Shown here piece after piece: positions 58,740 to 64,000 of a stretch of DNA of 64,000 bases. Origin of the DNA: Ascaphus truei (taxonomy: Eukaryota; Chordata; Amphibia; Anura; Ascaphidae); contig CM071568.1 in the NCBI GenBank assembly GCA_036426205.1, forward strand, positions 231,419,727 through 231,483,726, written 5' to 3'. The notes beneath the pieces were generated by a model. It saw nothing but the letters and a program-made list of their open reading frames with translations, was not told the origin of the DNA and ran no database searches. Numbering within the stretch: position 1 is the first letter of the stretch; the number at the start of each line of letters is the position of its first letter. The position numbers and the translations under genes are program-made.

Positions 58740-59580
58740 GTAGTTATTTCTCCAAAGTGGAGTAGGTTTTTCTTTTATTGTTTTGTGTTTACAGTGTTTA
58801 AAGGAACAGGCGCAATAAAGCCTTATTTTAATTTCACCTTAAAAATCGTCTCCATTGCATACCTCTGCACACATCTCTTACAGTCCCATATTGACTTCTA
58901 TAGTCTACAGATAGACAGACAAAGCCCCTATTGATAGCACTCTATTCCAATGTGATATGGTGAGTTTTTAAAATAACTTTATTAATTGACAATGACGTTA
59001 AAATATTGGGGTTTAAAACGATGATTAAATATGCCAAGTGTTACTGTCTCTAATGGATAAGTGTGTCCAGAAGAGTGTACATTAATGGGTTAATGTCCAG
59101 TGTTTGGAAATTTCACTGGCCCTAGTATTCCTCGTATAGAGTGAATAGACTAGAGTGCTTGTTAATTGTCAGCAGTTGGGGCCACACATGTAGTGCCCCA
59201 GTATTGTGATACTAGTTAGTGCTCTTTACTGTAGGACCTATGCTATGCTGCTACTTTGCAGCTGAAAGCATATTAAAGATTGTGTGTAAACAGATCTTGG
59301 TCAAAGTGCACCCTGTTGCTGTATTACTGTCACCTCCCTGTACAATTGGTGGTATATTAGGGTAGGTGTGTAGTGCTTAGTACTTATACATCCCAAGTGT
59401 ATTATGCCTGGGGTTATTCAAGCTGCAGCGGGGGTACACCATAAGTTTCTAATTACTAAGTAACATGCCCCTAGCAGCACTACTCCCCTAGCCACATATT
59501 CAAGCTGCAGCGGGGGTACAACATAAGTTTCTATAGTCTAATCAGTTTTTTTTATCTCTCATCTGTTATTTCTTTTTTCA
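58740..59580. other. Intron sequence with a short direct repeat
   Basis: AAGCTGCAGCGGGGGTACA followed by a CATAAGTTTCTA segment occurs twice (about 59419-59455 and 59503-59537). No other feature seen. Confidence 0.5.
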
Positions 59581-59581
59581 G

Positions 59582-59608
59582 CAGGAACTGATACCCCTAG
59601 AATAAAAT
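59582..59608 (+). CDS. rapgef5: Candidate RAPGEF5 microexon with NAGNAG acceptor
   Basis: A strong polypyrimidine tract (59546-59579) runs into CAGCAG. Using the first AG gives a 27-nt exon; the second gives 24 nt starting at 59585. Both preserve the phase left by the 52119 exon and encode (A)GTDTPRIK before donor GTAAGA. Length is a multiple of three, so it could be a cassette. I cannot confirm it from a homolog; it could be a chance match. Confidence 0.45.
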
Positions 59609-59756
59609 GTAAGATTTTAGTATTCACCTCCAAAGCTGTCATGATACTTGCTCCCATACGGAATAGGACATGTGGTCGTCACAGTCTCGCTACGACCAAG
59701 TCCCCACCGGCGTTTAGCTGCAGAGGGACCCTTTGCCGCCAGCTGCTTCTATAAGA

Positions 59757-59995
59757 TACGTTTTAGGGTAACGGGTCAACTTTAGGGGTTTTAGTGGTTA
59801 GGGTAGGGGGATAACTTTATGAGTTTTAGCGGTTTAAGTAGGGAGTTAACTTTAGGGGTTTTAGTGTTTCAAATAAGGGGTTAACTTAAGGTGTTTTAGG
59901 GTAAGGGATTAAGGTTTTTTAGGGTAGTAGTAGCATTAGTATTAGGGGGTAATAATAGGGGGTTTTAGAGTAAGGGCTAAGGTTAGGGATTTACC
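59757..59995. repeat. Degenerate TTAGGG-like tandem
   Basis: Many GGGTTTTAG, TTAGGGT and GGGGTTAAC variants over 240 bp. Could be an interstitial telomere-like relic or a simple repeat. Confidence 0.5.
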
Positions 59996-60621
59996 TTAGC
60001 AACGAACGACCAGACCCTGGATAAATTCTGACACGCGCATGCTGTGTTCCTGCACTCGTTCCTCTGAACGCGTCTGGAGGAAATCTCACACTCTCGCAGA
60101 CTTCCTTCACTACAAATTTATGCTATCCTGTTTCAACTCTCCTCCTTTACATTCTCCATACTTTTGGTATTTGTAACAAAACTCTATCCTGGATCTCCTC
60201 TTACCTCTCCTGTCGCACTTTGTGTCTCTTCTGCTAAAAACTCCTCTATCGATCTCTCTGTGGGGGTACCCCAGGGCTTTGTCCTGGGACCTCTTCTCTT
60301 TACAAACTCTCTCTAGGTGACCTAATCACATCTCTTGGGTTCAAATATCACCTCTATGCTGATTACACGCAAATTTACTTCTTAATCCCTGACCTTACAC
60401 CTGCTATACAGACCAAAGTTTCTGAATGTCTCTCTGGATGGCCCTCCGCCAATTTAAACTCAACATGTCAAAAACAGAGTTCCTCATATTTCATCCCAAA
60501 ACTGGCCCTACTACCTCCTACCACATTAATGTATGAAGTTCTGTCATACACCCAGTAGCACAAGCACACTGCCTAGGGGTTCTCACTAGACTCTCTCACA
60601 TTCTCCACTCTCATTCAAAAC

Positions 60622-61335
60622 GTGAGAAAAGGAGAGATGGAGACCGCACAGCCTATGTGATGCCAAACCACACATAGTGTGAGGGGAGGGGTGCTAGGGA
60701 CTAAGGGGAAATGAACACGTAAAGAGAGAGAATCCCTGTGAACAAGCACTCTTCCTCCAATTAAATAAAATAATAAATTGTTTAATGTAGAAATGAAAAA
60801 CAAAAAAGTAAAAACCTATTAGACGCGAGAGATACTACCCATCCTGTGTCAAGTGTAAATGGTACAGATACAAATGCCACGTGTAAATGGCACTGATTAG
60901 TGTTCCTGTCTACTATAGACCAGGGGCAGACATAGGTAACTACCACAAGTTAGATTGTTGTACACTCTTAAATACCTAACCCTGAGGAGGGAATGTGAAT
61001 CACTGTATATGGTATATATATGTCACTGCATATAGTGACGTGGTAGTAATCTACAGATCTAATTCTGATCCCTTACAGTGGTAAACCACCCACTTGGGCA
61101 AACAGCCTCATAGACCACTGGGTTGACCCACTAGTAGGGGAGAAAGATCATGTAGATAACCATAATGTAATTGGTTAAACACTGCTATCCCTGTCCATGC
61201 AGTAGCTTGCTGTGAACATCTCTCACATCTAATAGGTTTTAACTTTTTTGTTTTTTCTTTCTACATCACACAATGTATTATTTTATTTCATTGGAAGAAG
61301 AGTGCTTGTTCACAGGGATTCTTTCTCTTTATGTG
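60622..61335. mobile_element. Insertion in L2 with 12-bp TSD and inverted arms
   Basis: CTCATTCAAAAC flanks the 714-bp insert (60610-60621, 61336-61347). About 90 bp of extra sequence at the left is followed by an arm (60713-60832). The inverted arm (about 61219-61335) ends at the right border. No coding content. Same asymmetric layout as 49569-51054 and 39735-42964. Confidence 0.7.
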
Positions 61336-61347
61336 CTCATTCAAAAC

Positions 61348-61800
61348 ATATCTAAAACCTGTTGCTTTTTCCTCCACAAAATTACAAAGATACTCTCTTT
61401 CCTCTTTTACTCGACTGCTAAAACTCTGACTCAGGCCCTCATTCTCTCCCGTCTCGATTACTGCAACCTCCTGCTGTCCAGCCTCCCCGCCTCTCACCTG
61501 TCTCCCCTACAATCTATCCTAAACGCTGCTGCCAGAACCACTCTACTCTTTCCTAAATCTGTCTCAGCCTCTCCCCTGCTGAAATTGCTCTCCTGGCTTC
61601 CGATCAAATCCCGCATCTCGCACACAATTCTCCTCCTCACTTTTAAAGCTTTACACTCCTCTGCCCCTCCTTACATCTCAGCCCTAATTTCTCACTATAT
61701 ACCATCCCGACTCATTCCGCTTAAGGATGTCTTCTCTCTACCCCTTTTGTATCTAAAGCCCTCTCCCGCCTTAAACCTTTCTCACTGACTGCCCCACACC
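61348..61800 (+). pseudogene. L2-type C-terminal region, second copy
   Basis: Reads ALILSRLDYCNLLLSSLPAS and LLSWLPIKSRISHTILLLTF as in the first copy. The apparent start at 61273 lies in the inserted element and is not the native start. Confidence 0.8.
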
Positions 61801-62099
61801 TCTGGAATGCCCTTCCCCTCAATACCCAACTAGCACCCTCTCTATCCACCTTTAAGACCCACCTTAAAACACACCTGCTTAACGAAGCATATGAGTTGCT
61901 CCATGGCTAATACCACATGTATACACCTGATACATTAAACTTGGCCCCTTGTAGATGCTTTTACCAGAACTCCCTCCTACAGTCACTGTACGTCCTTCCT
62001 ACCTACCAATTAGATTATAAGCTCTTCGGAGCAGGGATTCCTTTTCCTAAATGTAAATTTTTATGTCTGAAGCACTTATTCCCATGTCTGTTATTTGTA

Positions 62100-62865
62100 T
62101 GTAACAGTGATTCCCCCACCTGGTGGAAGATGTGGTCATTACGGATCATGTGGTGCATGATACATACTGGTTAACAGGAGGGCTGAGTCATCCGCCGGTG
62201 GTAGTGGGGACACAGGACTAGGCTTCTGGGGTTCATACCCTACATATCTCTGTAGCAGTGCTTCACCTCCATCTGCTGTAGGCTCCAGGAACTGAAGATG
62301 ATCTCCCACAATAGAACCGATTACCTCTCCCCCCAGTAAGATCACACACACCAGGCCAGAGGTATATGCAAACAGGAACGGTTTATTATCTCTTCTGTAC
62401 AGCACAGTAACAATCAGGCTTCTGCCCGATGCAGTACTTCTTAGCTACCACTGAAGGATGTACCTGGACCGTCACTACAGGCCAAGGGCACCCGCAGCCG
62501 TCCTAGCTCTTCCCTGCCTCCCTAGCAGAGGCAGAGGTAGGGTCCACACTTGCTCTCCCCTGGAGGGAAGAGGACTGGAGAAGGCCCAATACTCAGCCTT
62601 TCCAATGTGTGACCTGACTTCCTCAAGTGGGGAAAGGCACTGCTAAATTTGGGCGGTACCTGCCCTTAAGTACAGCCAGGAGGAGGGCGCCAGGTCTGTC
62701 CCATGATTGGTCATGCCTAGGCCTGATGTCACTGCCTCCTGCTGTCACTCAAGTGCAGCTCCTCGGAGGGGGAAAACCACATATCAACTACTGGCAAGGC
62801 CTGCTTGTGCCAGGGCTTACTGCCAGGAGGGAAGCAAACTAGTAGCCACAGATGGCATGGCTACA
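62100..62865 (-). mobile_element. Solo LTR inserted in the L2 3' UTR
   Basis: Begins TGTAACAG, ends GGCTACA, and is flanked by TGTA (62096-62099, 62866-62869). Termini match the LTRs at 8.8, 11.97 and 13.26 kb; at 766 bp it is a shorter family member. Minus orientation by comparison with the full element. The L2 sequence resumes exactly after the duplication. Confidence 0.75.
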
Positions 62866-62967
62866 TGTATTATTTGTTATTTATATGATTGTCACATGCA
62901 TTACAACTGTGAAGCGCTATGTATATTAATGGCGCTATATAAATAAAGACATACATACATACATACA

Positions 62968-64000
62968 ACACCTTGCACTTCTTACAGTACTTCTTAAATG
63001 TCCTACCTTACAACTCTCCTATTCTACCCTTCCCACATGTAAAGATGTAATGACAACTTATTGTTTTAGGGAATCCAATCCAACAGCTTTCTGACATCTT
63101 TATACCTCTTCTCTCTTTTACTTTTGTCATGATATCTGTTATCTGATGCCAATGAATAAGATGCCCATGACACTCGCTAAACTCATCAAACCTCAGCAGC
63201 ACCAGCCTTAATTTCTCAACTAAACCTCTTGAGATGTCTGTCATATTTTAGGAAACATTTCCTTACACTAAATGAATTGTATAAAAAAAAAGATGTACTG
63301 CAATATCCTACCAACTGCACATTACTCTCTCTACATCTCTAAAGATGATTTGTTGCTCAAATATTCATGCAAATTAAATTAGTATTATTGTGTTTTTTTT
63401 TTTTTTTTTTTGCAGTTACCATTTTTTGTAATAATATATTCTGAAAGCTGCAGCCCCACTTAATACCAAAGTAAACTAATCCTCATGGTAGGTTTCCGGG
63501 TTAAATCTTTGGGATTTTTGGGAAGAAGATGGTACCCATTAGTAACATAATCAGGATAATGCTGATGCATGCCCCTCTCCAATTAGGAAAGAGGAAGTTA
63601 CTTAGCATATAACCAAGACAAAGAGTAGAAGATAAGGAAAATAAAACCAAGCATAATCTCAATTTACTATATTTACAAACAAACATAACTTTCCAAAATT
63701 ATTGCAAAATACCTACAGTATATTGTCTATTTTTGTTTTTCAAGAAAAAACTTGCCCACATAATTCTAAAATCCTCTTCTGAGAAACAACAAATGTTATA
63801 ACTATCTGCATATGTATGAGCTCACTCTCTAAAGGGGGAGGCTGATTGAAAACTCAGTCATTTCAGCAAATCATTTGATCTCCTCCTTGTGCCTTGTTTG
63901 TAGTTAAGAAATATGACTGCAAAGTCTTCTCTGTGCCCATGTTATTATCATATACAAAACGTTGTGAACAAAGTCAATAGCATATTTTGTACTGTGGATG
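62968..64000. other. Intron sequence, nothing recognised
   Basis: A T-run and GCAG at 63391-63415 resemble a splice acceptor, but the downstream frames close quickly. No repeat identified. Confidence 0.4.

Larger units (their letters stand above)
60123..62967 (+). mobile_element. L2-type LINE split by two insertions
   Basis: RT remnants at 60123-60500 (GVPQG box frame-shifted; YADY in place of YADD), C-terminal region at 61348-61800, 3' UTR at 61800-62099 and 62870-62967 ending GCGCTATATAAATAAAGACA plus (CATA)n. Insertions at 60622-61335 and 62100-62865 interrupt it. It is the plus-strand counterpart of 56862-58735. Confidence 0.8.

Noticed and set aside
63391..63480. Acceptor-like T-run and GCAG
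   Set aside because: The phase required after the earlier exons meets a stop within about 30 bases.

Overview
The window is eukaryotic, from a vertebrate and most likely an amphibian (probably a frog). The evidence is spliced exons with GT/AG borders and polypyrimidine tracts, very long repeat-filled introns, and a repeat set of tyrosine-recombinase, Penelope-like (GIY-YIG), CR1, L2 and MIR/CORE-SINE elements plus many palindromic elements. There are no prokaryotic-type operons. Almost every long open frame is part of a transposon or low-complexity sequence. The species is inferred, not proven.

One host gene is visible, on the + strand. Exons at 23122-23172, 26528-26634, 28173-28294, 35549-35708, 51800-51904 and 52119-52167, and a candidate 27-nt microexon at 59582-59608, read as the N-terminal part of a Rap guanine-nucleotide exchange factor, best matched to RAPGEF5 (DEP domain plus linker). 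The catalytic REM/CDC25 exons must lie to the right of the window, and the 5' end to the left of 23122. The exon at 35549-35708 carries a stop and a phase mismatch, which is either an assembly indel or a real lesion.

Layout. 0.3-1.6 kb: relic of a minus-strand tyrosine-recombinase retroelement with an SGNH-hydrolase-like remnant. 2.6-6.05 kb: large terminal-inverted-repeat element with nested hairpins. 8.8-13.2 kb: two solo LTRs with 4-bp target duplications, one containing a nested insertion with a CR1 fragment. 13.26-21.31 kb: complete minus-strand LTR retroelement (TSD TATG) with a Penelope-like element nested inside. 23-36 kb: first RAPGEF5 exons with CR1, SINE and MITE copies, CA repeats and a cluster of hammerhead-ribozyme-like repeats (33.2-35.1 kb). 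38.45-38.98 kb: extraordinary C-rich tract. 39.7-43.0 kb: inverted Penelope-like pair with a long target duplication. 43-51 kb: hairpin repeats, more hammerhead motifs, a possible conserved noncoding block near 46.3 kb, and a 1.5-kb inverted element. 51.8-59.6 kb: RAPGEF5 linker exons, a second large palindromic element (53.3-55.0 kb) and an L2-type LINE (56.9-58.7 kb). 60.1-63.0 kb: second L2 copy, split by two insertions.

The most interesting signal is a set of sequences matching the hammerhead ribozyme consensus (CUGANGA / helix II / GAAA / very short helix III / NUH). They occur inside the Penelope-like elements and also in repeats with no visible protein. Alongside them is a recurring insertion shape: inverted arms flanked by 12-18 bp target duplications.
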